From contig NZ_CP128362.1 of the NCBI RefSeq assembly GCF_034274695.1, positions 1,736,001 through 1,800,000 on the forward strand: DNA of 64,000 nucleotides, given 5' to 3'. This document shows, in pieces, positions 29,482 to 38,498 of this stretch (within the stretch, counting starts at the first letter, position 1; every line of letters starts with the position of its first letter). The notes below the pieces were generated by a model, which did no database searches, was not told where the DNA came from, and saw only the letters and a list, made by a program, of their open reading frames with translations. This DNA is from Chitinophaga sp. LS1. Lineage in GTDB: Bacteria; Bacteroidota; Bacteroidia; Chitinophagales; Chitinophagaceae. The translations under genes and the position numbers were made by a program.

Positions 29482-30390
29482 ATGGCCATAGATGAAAGTA
29501 AATATTCTGCTTTTCAGCAATTTCTGCTCAACCTGCTGAGCCTCTTGACAATCCTTCCGCTGGCACCATATCTGAACCGGTATATACCACCGCTGGTTGA
29601 GGATGGCTGGCACCTGGATATGCTGTTGGCCGTACTCTCCTCATTCATGTTCACCCGTCTATTACTCTGGGTATTCAAACCGCTTATCATTCCTGCATTT
29701 GTATTAGTTGTCGGTATATTATCCTTCAATTATTTTGCTGATAACTATACCTTTACCAATGTGTTGAATGATTATAAAGGGATGGTACAAGGCAACTGGG
29801 GGGCAAAAAACTATAAACAACTGGATATCCTCAGTTTATACCCCCACCGCGTAGAAACCTACAGAGATAAAACAGTGCGTGGTATTCGTGACAAGGTCAA
29901 CTATAAAGATTCCCTGGTACGTAATTTCTCCATTTACCATTCTGTAGAAGATTTTGATGAATATTTCCCAAAGTATGGGAAAGTAGCCCGTTATCTGGCG
30001 CTGTTCAAATACATCAATAAAAATTTCCGCTGGGTACCCGATACCCGTCGTGACGAATATTTTGCTACGCCACAGGAAACCATCCAGAATGGTATGGGCG
30101 GCGACTGTGACGACCATAGTATATTGATGGTATCCTGCCTGCAATCTATCGGAGCACGTTGTCGTATAGTACTGATTCAGGGACATGCTTATCCTGAACT
30201 CTACTGTGGCAATAAAGAAGATTTTGAAGTCATGAAGCAGGCAATTATTACACTGTTTCCTCATCCATCTATTAAGGAGGTCCACTACCACGAAATGAAA
30301 GGCGAATACTGGATAAACCTTGATTATTCTGCGCGCCACCCTGGTGGGCCTTATCTGAATGATAAGGTATATGCGTTGATTGAAATCTAA
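29482..30390 (+). CDS. Membrane protein with transglutaminase-like (papain-fold) domain
   Basis: A 302-residue protein. The N-terminal ~100 residues contain two to three hydrophobic segments (for example LIIPAFVLVVGILSF), so it is membrane-anchored. The remainder carries a transglutaminase-like core: MGGDCDDHSILMVSCLQSIG with the likely catalytic Cys, then a region around GHAYPELYC, and the WINLDYSARHPGG end with the expected His/Asp positions. Members are usually peptidases or amide-modifying enzymes. It is followed after only 9 bases by the ClC gene, so the two are co-transcribed. ATG 29482 was preferred over TTG 29470. Confidence 0.8.
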   Translation: MAIDESKYSAFQQFLLNLLSLLTILPLAPYLNRYIPPLVEDGWHLDMLLAVLSSFMFTRLLLWVFKPLIIPAFVLVVGILSFNYFADNYTFTNVLNDYKGMVQGNWGAKNYKQLDILSLYPHRVETYRDKTVRGIRDKVNYKDSLVRNFSIYHSVEDFDEYFPKYGKVARYLALFKYINKNFRWVPDTRRDEYFATPQETIQNGMGGDCDDHSILMVSCLQSIGARCRIVLIQGHAYPELYCGNKEDFEVMKQAIITLFPHPSIKEVHYHEMKGEYWINLDYSARHPGGPYLNDKVYALIEI

Positions 30391-30399
30391 TAAAAACCG

Positions 30400-32256
30400 A
30401 TGAGTCAATTTAAAAACATAAAGAAGTTTCACTCGTTTTTGCGCTTTAAGCGCGATTTTGAGCGGTACAGTATGCGAAGGGTCCGAAGTTATGAGATCAT
30501 CATTCACTGGCTGCACAGCAAAATGAACAGAAACCAGTTCCTTGTACTTTCAGGTATTCTGGTCGGCCTGGTCGCTGGTTTAGCAGGGGTGATCTTAAAA
30601 ACCCTGGTCCACTATATCCACTATTTTATTACCTACAAAGTTCACTTTAGTACACAGGTCTTTTTCTACGCTATATTCCCTTTCCTTGGTATTGTACTGA
30701 CTACACTCGTCGTTATCATATTTTTCAAGGGCCAGTCCCGCAAAGGCGTCGGGCTTATTCTTTACGAGATTGCACAAAACTCCAGCCTGATTCCACCGGT
30801 TAAAATGTATTCACAGATCCTGCAAAGTGCTCTGACAGTAGGTTTGGGAGGTTCCGCAGGTCTGGAAAGTCCTATTGCCGTAACAGGCGCCGCTATTGGT
30901 AGCAACTATGCACGCAATTACCACCTGGGGTATAAAGAAAGAACACTGTTACTGGCAGCCGGTGCCACTGCAGGTATTGCAGCATCTTTTAATGCACCGA
31001 TTGCAGGGGTGATGTTTGCTTTTGAAATTTTGCTTACGGGAGTGGTGTTTTCAGATTTCCTGCCTTTGATACTGGCGGCGATATGTGGTAGTCTTTTGTC
31101 AAAGATCATTTTACAGGAGGAGGTGCTATTTCACTTTGAATCCAGGCAGGCATTCAATTATCACAACGTTCCATTTTATCTTATACTCGGATTATTAAGT
31201 GCTTTTTACGCACGTTACTATATCGTCATTTCACAGAAAGTAGAACACTTCTTCCATCGCCTTAAATGGAGTGCCCTCCAAAAGGCCGTACTGGGAGGAC
31301 TGATCATTTCTATCCTTTGCGTACTGATGCCACCACTGTTTGGAGAAGGGTATTCAAGTATCAAACTGATGGCCAATGGACAGGCTGATGAAATCATCCG
31401 GAATAGTTTCTTCCGGTATATACCAGCTAAAAACTGGGTTTTACTGGCATTTCTGGGATGTACCTGTTTACTGAAAGTATTTGCTTCCTCCATCACCATT
31501 CAGAGTGGTGGCAATGGTGGTAACTTTGCACCCTCTCTTTTCGCAGGTGGTGTATTGGGATTCTTCTTTGCTATGCTGTGTACACAGCTGGGATTTCAGG
31601 ATGTTCCTGTTACCAACCTTGTAATCGTAGGCATGGCTGGTGTAATGAGTGGTGTGATGTATGCCCCGCTTACCGCCATCTTCCTGATTGCAGAAGCCAG
31701 CTCCGGGTATGACCTGTTCATACCACTGATGATTGTTTCCTCTACATCTTTCCTGCTGGCAAAATGGTTTTCCCCTATCTCGCCGGAACTCAAACAACTG
31801 GTAGATGAAGGCAAGATCTTTACAAAAGAACATGACCGGAATATCCTCTCCTTACTCCATACTGAAGAACTCGTAGAAAATACAATTCAACGAATAGATA
31901 TGAACGCCAGTCTGCGTCAGCTGATTGAGCTGGTAAAAAGCAGCACCCGGAATGTGATCGCAGTCGTTTCTCCCGAAGGTAAACTGGATGGAGTCGTGAC
32001 ACTGGATCGTATACGTCCGATTATGTTCAACCAGCTGATCTATGACACCGTCACTGTGAAAGAAGTGATGCAGCAACCACCAGCATTGATCGGCCTACAT
32101 GACAATGTGGTAGATGTAATTACAAAGTTTGATGAAGTCAAAGAATGGAACCTGCCGGTAGTAGATAATGATATACTGGTAGGATTTATCTCCAAATCAA
32201 ATATCCTGAATCAATACAGGTTATTACTACAGGAATATTCTGGCGATAAAATATAG
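30400..32256 (+). CDS. ClC-family chloride channel/transporter with CBS domains
   Basis: A 618-residue inner-membrane protein. The first ~430 residues form the ClC core: GSAGLESPIAV holds the selectivity-filter region and the gating glutamate typical of H+/Cl- exchangers, and GGNGGNFAPSLFAGG is the second conserved anion-binding motif. The C-terminal ~150 residues are two CBS domains (about 470-530 and 545-605) that in this family bind adenine nucleotides and regulate transport. A basic N-terminal tail of ~40 residues (SFLRFKRDFERYSMRR) precedes the first helix. It lies in an operon with the transglutaminase-fold gene. Confidence 0.94.
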   Translation: MSQFKNIKKFHSFLRFKRDFERYSMRRVRSYEIIIHWLHSKMNRNQFLVLSGILVGLVAGLAGVILKTLVHYIHYFITYKVHFSTQVFFYAIFPFLGIVLTTLVVIIFFKGQSRKGVGLILYEIAQNSSLIPPVKMYSQILQSALTVGLGGSAGLESPIAVTGAAIGSNYARNYHLGYKERTLLLAAGATAGIAASFNAPIAGVMFAFEILLTGVVFSDFLPLILAAICGSLLSKIILQEEVLFHFESRQAFNYHNVPFYLILGLLSAFYARYYIVISQKVEHFFHRLKWSALQKAVLGGLIISILCVLMPPLFGEGYSSIKLMANGQADEIIRNSFFRYIPAKNWVLLAFLGCTCLLKVFASSITIQSGGNGGNFAPSLFAGGVLGFFFAMLCTQLGFQDVPVTNLVIVGMAGVMSGVMYAPLTAIFLIAEASSGYDLFIPLMIVSSTSFLLAKWFSPISPELKQLVDEGKIFTKEHDRNILSLLHTEELVENTIQRIDMNASLRQLIELVKSSTRNVIAVVSPEGKLDGVVTLDRIRPIMFNQLIYDTVTVKEVMQQPPALIGLHDNVVDVITKFDEVKEWNLPVVDNDILVGFISKSNILNQYRLLLQEYSGDKI

Positions 32257-32264
32257 ATTCTATG

Positions 32265-32312
32265 AATTATGTTTTACAAATCATCGATCTCCCTGATTTG
32301 TAAAACGTAATT
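32265..32312. repeat. Intergenic hairpin, 19-bp stem
   Basis: AATTATGTTTTACAAATCA (32265-32283) pairs with 32294-32312, with one G-T type mismatch and a 10-base loop, between the ClC gene and the KefF-like gene. The right arm continues into GTAATTCGTAATT, a motif that recurs as an inverted pair at 37261-37340. There is no T run, so it is not a typical terminator. Confidence 0.7.
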
Positions 32313-32329
32313 CGTAATTTCCATCTTCT

Positions 32330-32863
32330 ATGTCAAGAATTCTGATTCTATTCGCGCACCCGGCCTTCGAAAAATCAAGGGTCCACCATCAGCTGCTGGC
32401 CACTATCCGCGGTATGCAGGGGGTGACTGTGCATGATCTGTACGAAACATATCCTGATCTCAACATCGATGTAAGACAGGAGCAGGGGCTATTACTACAA
32501 CACGATATTATTTTATTCCAACATCCTTTTTACTGGTACAGTGCACCCGCCATGATCAAGCAATGGCAGGACCTCGTGCTGGAGCATGGCTGGGCCTATG
32601 GTCGTACGGGTACGGCTCTCCGGGGCAAGCGCATTACGAATGTAATTTCAGCCGGGACCATGGAGACCGCCTATCAGAAAGACGGATGGCACCAACATCC
32701 ATTGACCGATTTTCTGTTGCCATTCAAACAGACAGCTACACTTTGTAATATGCAGTATCTGGACCCATTCGTGGTGTATGGCACTCACCAGATGGATGCC
32801 ACCGTCATCAGTGAACAGGCAATCAGTTACAAACAATTTCTGGAAAACTTAAGGGACCGATAA
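32330..32863 (+). CDS. NAD(P)H-dependent oxidoreductase, KefF/KefG-like ancillary protein
   Basis: A 177-residue flavodoxin-fold quinone reductase-like protein. The start RILILFAHPAFEKSRVH is the FMN phosphate-binding loop, and FQHPFYWYSAPAMIKQWQDLV is the family core; GWAYG is also typical. In enterobacteria, KefF and KefG dock onto the KefC/KefB antiporters and are needed for full activity in electrophile defence. Only 2 bases separate its stop codon from the start of a Kef-type antiporter, which makes that role very likely here. Confidence 0.88.
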   Translation: MSRILILFAHPAFEKSRVHHQLLATIRGMQGVTVHDLYETYPDLNIDVRQEQGLLLQHDIILFQHPFYWYSAPAMIKQWQDLVLEHGWAYGRTGTALRGKRITNVISAGTMETAYQKDGWHQHPLTDFLLPFKQTATLCNMQYLDPFVVYGTHQMDATVISEQAISYKQFLENLRDR

Positions 32864-32865
32864 CT

Positions 32866-34740
32866 ATGGAGCATTCATACTTTTTTATAACCATGATCTA
32901 TCTGGCAGCGGCAGTGGTGTTTATTCCCATTGCCAAAAAGCTGGGCCTGGGCTCTGTACTGGGTTATCTGCTGGCAGGGGTAGTGATTGGACCTTCCCTC
33001 ATGGGTTTTATTGGCAGTGAAGGACAGGATCTTATGCACTTCGCAGAGTTTGGCGTGGTGATGATGCTGTTCCTGATCGGGATAGAATTAGAACCTGCCT
33101 TGCTATGGAACCTGCGGGCACCGATATTGGGGCTGGGGGGATTGCAGGTGTTGATCACTACAGCAGCGGTAGCGGGTTTAGCCTTGTTGCTGGGACAACC
33201 ACTCAATGCTGCACTGGCATTGGGCATGATCTTATCCCTTTCTTCCACAGCGATTGTGCTGCAAAGTCTCAAGGAGAAAGGACAGTTGTCTTCTGCTGCC
33301 GGTCAAAGTGCATTTTCAGTATTACTGTTCCAGGATATCGCAGTTATTCCTATGCTGGCGGTTTTTCCACTGCTGGCAGGGACCTCTTCAGAGGGTGGCA
33401 GCCATAGCGAGTCATCATTAAGAGATAATTTACCAGCATGGGGACAAACGCTGGTGGTACTGGGAGCTGTGGTCGTGATTGTGGTAGCAGGGCGGTACCT
33501 GTTAAGACCCTTATTGCGCATTATTGCTGCGACAAGGGTAAGAGAGTTGTTCACAGCATTTTCTTTATTGCTGGTAGTGGCTATATCTGTGCTCATGTCG
33601 CTGGTGGGATTGAGTCCGGCACTGGGTGCCTTCTTAGGTGGCGTAGTACTGGCGAATAGTGAGTATCGTCATGAACTGGAAAGTGATATTGAGCCATTCA
33701 AGGGGTTGCTGCTGGGACTGTTTTTTATGGCCGTAGGCGCGTCTATCGACTTCAAGCTGATACTGAGTATGCCTTGGGTGATTTTAGGGCTTGTAATAGG
33801 CTTAATGGCACTAAAGTCCCTGATACTGTTAGGGTTAGGCAAGATCTTCAAGGTCAAATTTGAGCAAAACCTGTTGTTTGCCATCGCTTTATCGCAGGTT
33901 GGAGAATTTGCCTTTGTATTGTTATCATTTTCCAACCAGAATAATATTCTGCCACAGGCTACTGTGAGTATACTCACGGCGGTGGTAGCGATCAGCATGG
34001 CGCTGACACCATTACTGCTACTGGCTTATGAAAGGTTGATACAACCCCGGTTCAGTGTGCAGCCTGCGAACACGCGGGAGGCAGATGAGATACAGGAAAA
34101 ACATCCGATCATCATTGCCGGCTTTGGCCGTTTTGGCAATATAGTAGGCCGTTTTCTCAGGGTAAATGGAGTGAAAGCTACCATTCTCGACCTGGATTCT
34201 GACAGGGTAGATGCCCTGCACAACCTGGGTGTGAAGGTATATTATGGCGATGCTGCCCGCAGAGACATGCTGGAATCAGCAGGGGCTGCAGAGGCCAAAG
34301 TGATCATTGTAGCGATGGATACAGTAGAGCAGACGCTGGAAGTAGTACGGGTAGTGAGAAAACACTTCCCTCACCTGCAAATGTTGGTGAAGGCAGAGAA
34401 CATACCGGATACTTTTGAGCTGATGGACCTGGGTGTACTACACATCTACAGAGAAACCCTGGATACATCCCTGCGTATGGGAGCAGATGCCCTGCAGATG
34501 CTGGGTATCAGGGCGTACCATGCATACAGGAACGCAGGCACCTTCCGTAAGCAGGATGAAAAAGCCATGAAAGGGCTATCCGCTATACGCGATGATAAAA
34601 AGCTGTATATCAATACTGTGAAGGAACGTATTGAGGAGTTGGAGAAACTGATGTCCGGCGAAAGAACAACCCGGTTTAATCCGTCTGGTTTGGGATGGGA
34701 CGAACAGTCACTGATAGATGAAGCAAGGCAGGACGAGTAA
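32866..34740 (+). CDS. KefB/KefC-type potassium efflux antiporter (CPA2)
   Basis: A 624-residue inner-membrane K+/H+ antiporter of the CPA2 family. About 12-13 membrane segments fill residues 1-385; a TrkA-N Rossmann domain follows (IIAGFGRFGNIVGRFL, about 408 onward, with GDAARRDMLESAGA), which in Kef proteins binds nucleotides and glutathione adducts. Efflux of K+ acidifies the cytoplasm and protects against toxic electrophiles. It is translationally close to the KefF-like gene. Its stop lies 7 bases from the stop of a convergent gene, with no obvious terminator hairpin between. Confidence 0.93.
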   Translation: MEHSYFFITMIYLAAAVVFIPIAKKLGLGSVLGYLLAGVVIGPSLMGFIGSEGQDLMHFAEFGVVMMLFLIGIELEPALLWNLRAPILGLGGLQVLITTAAVAGLALLLGQPLNAALALGMILSLSSTAIVLQSLKEKGQLSSAAGQSAFSVLLFQDIAVIPMLAVFPLLAGTSSEGGSHSESSLRDNLPAWGQTLVVLGAVVVIVVAGRYLLRPLLRIIAATRVRELFTAFSLLLVVAISVLMSLVGLSPALGAFLGGVVLANSEYRHELESDIEPFKGLLLGLFFMAVGASIDFKLILSMPWVILGLVIGLMALKSLILLGLGKIFKVKFEQNLLFAIALSQVGEFAFVLLSFSNQNNILPQATVSILTAVVAISMALTPLLLLAYERLIQPRFSVQPANTREADEIQEKHPIIIAGFGRFGNIVGRFLRVNGVKATILDLDSDRVDALHNLGVKVYYGDAARRDMLESAGAAEAKVIIVAMDTVEQTLEVVRVVRKHFPHLQMLVKAENIPDTFELMDLGVLHIYRETLDTSLRMGADALQMLGIRAYHAYRNAGTFRKQDEKAMKGLSAIRDDKKLYINTVKERIEELEKLMSGERTTRFNPSGLGWDEQSLIDEARQDE

Positions 34741-34747
34741 GGAACCC

Positions 34748-34996
34748 TTACCCAGCCAGCGCTTCTTCAATCTTTTCAGCAATAAAGGCAATGAGTCCGT
34801 GATCTACTGATTTGGAGGAGTGGGGCACCTCACTGATAGCACGCAAGCGACCTTCTTCATCCTGTTCAAATATGACTTCGTGTTCTTCTACGGTAACTTT
34901 AAATGCAATCTTATAAGTCTGTACCCATGGCCGCACTTCGATGATGTGCGGTTTTCCTTTGTACTCAAATTTCAGAATAAAATTAAAATCCTCCAT
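34748..34996 (-). CDS. Conserved hypothetical protein (82 aa)
   Basis: A small acidic cytoplasmic protein without signal peptide, beginning MEDFNFILKFEYKGKPHIIE. The length and beta-rich start followed by a C-terminal helix (DHGLIAFIAEKIEEALAG) look like a genuine single-domain protein. Function unknown. It lies 57 bases downstream of the small membrane protein gene on the same strand. Confidence 0.65.
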   Translation of the reverse strand: MEDFNFILKFEYKGKPHIIEVRPWVQTYKIAFKVTVEEHEVIFEQDEEGRLRAISEVPHSSKSVDHGLIAFIAEKIEEALAG

Positions 34997-35053
34997 CGGA
35001 CTATTTCCCAGTGTTTTTAATAATGGCGTCGGTTAACAAAGGTCAGCGGCCGG

Positions 35054-35296
35054 TTACACATCGATGCTTCCATCTATATCCATACTACGGTTGCGCATTC
35101 TTACTTTTTCATCTCTTGAGAGCTGATGTATGAACATCAGAGAGAAGAATGCAGCCGCACTAATGATGAAGATGTAGCCTATAAAGCCCAGGGTGTGAAA
35201 TACCCGGAACCAGGCCCAATCGTTTGTGATAGCATATTGTGCTAATACGGCGAATACTGTTCCTATGGTAGCAAACGCAAATGCAATTCTCTTCAT
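35054..35296 (-). CDS. Small two-helix membrane protein (80 aa)
   Basis: An 80-residue protein with two hydrophobic stretches (FAFATIGTVFAVLAQY and TLGFIGYIFIISAAAFFSLMF) separated by a short WAWFR loop, and a charged tail rich in Arg/Asp. No known family was recognised. It is probably co-transcribed with the 82-aa gene downstream. Confidence 0.6.
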   Translation of the reverse strand: MKRIAFAFATIGTVFAVLAQYAITNDWAWFRVFHTLGFIGYIFIISAAAFFSLMFIHQLSRDEKVRMRNRSMDIDGSIDV

Positions 35297-35644
35297 AAAG
35301 GTAAATTTTGGGATCCGGTTTCGATCTTTTTCCTTTTGGTTTTTTACAATACTGTCCAGATGCTGTTAAACAATGACAATTCCGATGCTAATATTTGGGG
35401 CAAACCCAATGCCACTGCATTAGGTAGCATAAAGGTACTATACCCAGGTATATCTTCGAGTATTTTTTTCCACATTTGTGGCAAAAAATGAAAATGTGAA
35501 TAACTATTGTTGGCAAATTGTACACATATGCATATAGAAAATAATATATTGGCAACGGACATAAGAAAGCCGGAGTAAGAATACTCCGGCTCATTACCTA
35601 AACCTACAACTGTTACACTGTTAGTAACATATCTTTAATATCTT
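35297..35644. other. Gap downstream of the efflux operon
   Basis: 348 bases. It contains the efflux-operon terminator at 35568-35591 and two overlapping minus-strand open frames (35344-35562, 35388-35594) with no recognisable features, which were judged to be chance frames. Nothing else was seen. Confidence 0.55.
35568..35591 (-). terminator. Terminator of the TetR-TolC-HlyD-EmrB operon
   Basis: A 10-bp perfect stem (AGCCGGAGTA / TACTCCGGCT) with a 4-base loop, 54 bases past the transporter stop codon, followed on the minus strand by a T-rich TTCTTATG. Confidence 0.75.
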
Positions 35645-37222
35645 TTAGTGCATTGCACTTGCGTCTAGTTTACCTTGTTGTTTGTTGCTCTTCACCATGA
35701 GTACGAATGGTACGCAGACGAGGAACAGGATGCCGAGATACAGGAACACATCCATATAGGACATTACTGTCGCCTGTTTCAATACGCTGTACTCAAGTCC
35801 CTGATAAGCACTACCCAACGCTGATTTCGTATCCATGCCCTTGCTTGCCCAGGAAGCTGCAGCGGAATGGACTCTGTTCATCACTTCAGGATTGTTGGTA
35901 TCCAGCTTGCTCACCAGGTCCATACGGTGCAGCTCATTACGTCTTGACACGAAGGTCGTAATCAGTGCCACCCCGAAGGAACCTCCCAGCTGACGCATCA
36001 TACCCGTGAATGCAGCACCCTGACCAATCTGTTGTCCTTTCAGGGTAGAAAGAGACAGTGCTGTGATCGGGATGAACAGCATACCCATACCAATACCACG
36101 TACGATCAGCATCCAGAAGAAATCATCTTTACCTGTATCGGGAGTTATGATTTTGTATCCCCAGAAGCTATATACAAAGAACAGCACCATACCTGCGGCT
36201 ACCAGATACTGATTAGGTATCCCTTTTTCCAGCAGCTTACCAATCAGTGGCATCATAACGGCGGTCATCAATGCCGCCGGTATCATGAGCATACCTGACT
36301 GAGTTGCGGTCCATCCAAGCAGTCCCTGCGTATACAGTGGAATGATGAAAGTAGATCCGTACAGACCGAAACCTAACAGGAAGGATAGTAATGTACCTAC
36401 CCGGAGGTTTGGATTCGCCAATACCCTTAACTCTACGATCGGATTTTTATATACCAGTTCTCTCCATATAAAGAAGAAGAAACCTAATACCGCAGCGACA
36501 CCTAATACGAGGATGGTTGTATCGTTGAACCAGTCATCTTCCTGTCCGCGTTCCAATACATATTGTAGCGAACCAACGGCCATTGCCAGGAAGCCAATAC
36601 CCCACCAGTCAATTTCACTCGCTGACTTCTTCTCTGCATATTTAGGACTACGTACGAACTGCAGTGTAAGCAGTGTAGCAATCACCCCGATTGGAATATT
36701 AATGTAGAAGATATATGGCCACGCGAAGTTATCTACGATATAACCACCCAAAGGAGGGCCGAGGGTAGGTCCGATGATCACACCCAAACCATAGATGGCC
36801 TGTGCCATACCACGTTTTTCAGGAGGGTAGCTTTCAGTGATAATCGTTTGAGAAGTTACCAGCAGTGCACCACCACCTAAACCTTGTATGAAGCGGAACA
36901 ATACCAGTTCCCACAATGTGTGTGCGTTACCGCAAAGGAAGGAGGAAATGGTAAAGATTATTATAGAAACTGCAAAGTAGTTACGTCTACCGAATTGTTG
37001 TGACAACCAGCTGGTCATCGGAACCACGATTACGTTACCAATCGCATACGCTGTGATCACCCAACCGATCTCACTCAAGGTAGCTCCCATATTTCCGCGC
37101 ATGTCATTCAGAGCCACGTTCACGATGGTGGTATCCACGATCTCCAGCAAGGCGCAAAAAATGGCAGTGATTGTAATGATGACCCTGCGGGCACCATATT
37201 CTACCAGATTCTCTTGTTGCAT
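35645..37222 (-). CDS. DHA2-family multidrug efflux MFS transporter (EmrB-like)
   Basis: A 525-residue inner-membrane protein with about 14 membrane segments, the DHA2 drug:H+ antiporter layout. The start ALLEIVDTTIVNVAL is the family's motif D1, and the motif-A loop appears as WLSQQFGRRNYF. It would work with the adjacent HlyD adaptor and TolC outer-membrane channel to export drugs in one step across both membranes. It is third of the structural genes after tetR-like, tolC-like and hlyD-like genes on the same strand. Confidence 0.94.
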   Translation of the reverse strand: MQQENLVEYGARRVIITITAIFCALLEIVDTTIVNVALNDMRGNMGATLSEIGWVITAYAIGNVIVVPMTSWLSQQFGRRNYFAVSIIIFTISSFLCGNAHTLWELVLFRFIQGLGGGALLVTSQTIITESYPPEKRGMAQAIYGLGVIIGPTLGPPLGGYIVDNFAWPYIFYINIPIGVIATLLTLQFVRSPKYAEKKSASEIDWWGIGFLAMAVGSLQYVLERGQEDDWFNDTTILVLGVAAVLGFFFFIWRELVYKNPIVELRVLANPNLRVGTLLSFLLGFGLYGSTFIIPLYTQGLLGWTATQSGMLMIPAALMTAVMMPLIGKLLEKGIPNQYLVAAGMVLFFVYSFWGYKIITPDTGKDDFFWMLIVRGIGMGMLFIPITALSLSTLKGQQIGQGAAFTGMMRQLGGSFGVALITTFVSRRNELHRMDLVSKLDTNNPEVMNRVHSAAASWASKGMDTKSALGSAYQGLEYSVLKQATVMSYMDVFLYLGILFLVCVPFVLMVKSNKQQGKLDASAMH

Positions 37223-37260
37223 GATGTTGAATTATTTTATAGTGATCAATCCGCAGATGT

Positions 37261-37340
37261 TCAATTACGAATTACAGCCAAGCGATATTTATATCCAGTC
37301 TGAAGTACGAATGTGAGTCCTTTCCCGTAATTCGTAATTG
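37261..37340. repeat. 15-bp inverted pair in the HlyD-EmrB gap
   Basis: TCAATTACGAATTAC (37261-37275) and its exact reverse complement (37326-37340) flank 50 bases between the hlyD-like and emrB-like genes. The core GTAATTCGTAATT also occurs at 32307-32319. It could fold as an mRNA hairpin inside the operon. Confidence 0.7.
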
Positions 37341-37359
37341 ATCACCGGCGATTGAAAAA

Positions 37360-38457
37360 TTAGTCGAGGTGAACATCCACCAACACGTTCATACCTGGGC
37401 GGAGTTGTTTAACTTCTGGCTGTGAAGATGCATTTTCGAATTCGATCTTTACAGGCAGACGTTGCACCACTTTCACGAAGTTACCAGAAGCGTTATCTGG
37501 AGGCAACAGTGCGAAACGAGCTCCGGTAGCAGGAGAGAAAGAAGCTACTTTCGCTTTCAGCGTTTTACCTGGAAAAGCGTCTACATGTACTTCTACTTCC
37601 TGACCTGGTTTCATTTTATCCAGCTGAGTTTCCTTGAAGTTAGCAACTACCCATATATCGTTGGATAATACTACGCTGAACAGGGATTGACCAGCCTGCA
37701 CCAGCTGACCTGGCTGTACATAAATTTTTGACAGTTCACCATCTTCAGGAGCGAGAATGATAGTATAGCTCAGTTGCAGTTTTGCATTGTCTATTTCTGT
37801 CTGACGTTCTTTGATGATCGCTTTGGCAGCATTGATAGATTCAGCAGTAGCATTTGCCTGGGAACCAACAGCGCTGGTCTGGCGGGAAGCTACTTCTTTC
37901 TGCTCCTGCAATACTTTCAGCTGACGTTCAGCAGTTTGCTTCGTAGCCAGTGCCTGCTCATATTGTTGCTGAGTGATAGAGTGATCTTTGATCAGGTTGT
38001 TGTAACGTTCGTAGTCCTGGTTTGCACGCCATACGTTTACTTCAGCAGCTTTGATCTGTGCATCTACAGCACCGATGTTAGCAGAAGAAGAAGCGATGTT
38101 GGAACGGGCAGCAGTAGTATTAGCAGTAGCTACAGATACCTGTGCTTCTGCTGCAGCCAGAGCGGCTTCAGCCTGTGCCAGTTTGATCTTCAGATCACTG
38201 TCATCGAGGATAACGAGGGTGTCGCCTTTCTTAACTTTCTGGTTATCTTTTACACGTACTTCTTTCACATAACCGGTTACACGAGGGATAACAGGGCTCA
38301 CATTTGCTTCAACCTGAGCGTTATCTGTTTCTTCGTGGTGTTGACCATGAATATATTTAGTGATACCAAATGCACCACCACCTATTACCAACACGGCCAA
38401 AACGATGATGAAGGTGGAGTTCTTTTTCTTAGGCGCTTGATTTGATTGCGTTTCCAT
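37360..38457 (-). CDS. HlyD-family periplasmic adaptor (EmrA-like)
   Basis: A 365-residue membrane-fusion protein that bridges an inner-membrane exporter and TolC. One N-terminal membrane helix (STFIIVLAVLVIGGGAFGI) is followed by a lipoyl-like segment (VSPVIPRVTGYVKEVRVKD), a long alanine/glutamine-rich coiled coil (about 85-225) and a beta-barrel half with VQPGQLVQAGQSLF. The length is typical for EmrA. It lies 137 bases before the exporter gene and 41 bases behind the tolC-like gene. Confidence 0.94.
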   Translation of the reverse strand: METQSNQAPKKKNSTFIIVLAVLVIGGGAFGITKYIHGQHHEETDNAQVEANVSPVIPRVTGYVKEVRVKDNQKVKKGDTLVILDDSDLKIKLAQAEAALAAAEAQVSVATANTTAARSNIASSSANIGAVDAQIKAAEVNVWRANQDYERYNNLIKDHSITQQQYEQALATKQTAERQLKVLQEQKEVASRQTSAVGSQANATAESINAAKAIIKERQTEIDNAKLQLSYTIILAPEDGELSKIYVQPGQLVQAGQSLFSVVLSNDIWVVANFKETQLDKMKPGQEVEVHVDAFPGKTLKAKVASFSPATGARFALLPPDNASGNFVKVVQRLPVKIEFENASSQPEVKQLRPGMNVLVDVHLD

Positions 38458-38498
38458 ATAATGCGATATATGATATTAATAAGTTGTTACTGAGATAA

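Noticed and set aside
35344..35594. Two overlapping minus-strand frames downstream of the efflux operon
   Set aside because: They overlap each other in different frames, one covers the terminator, and neither has recognisable features.
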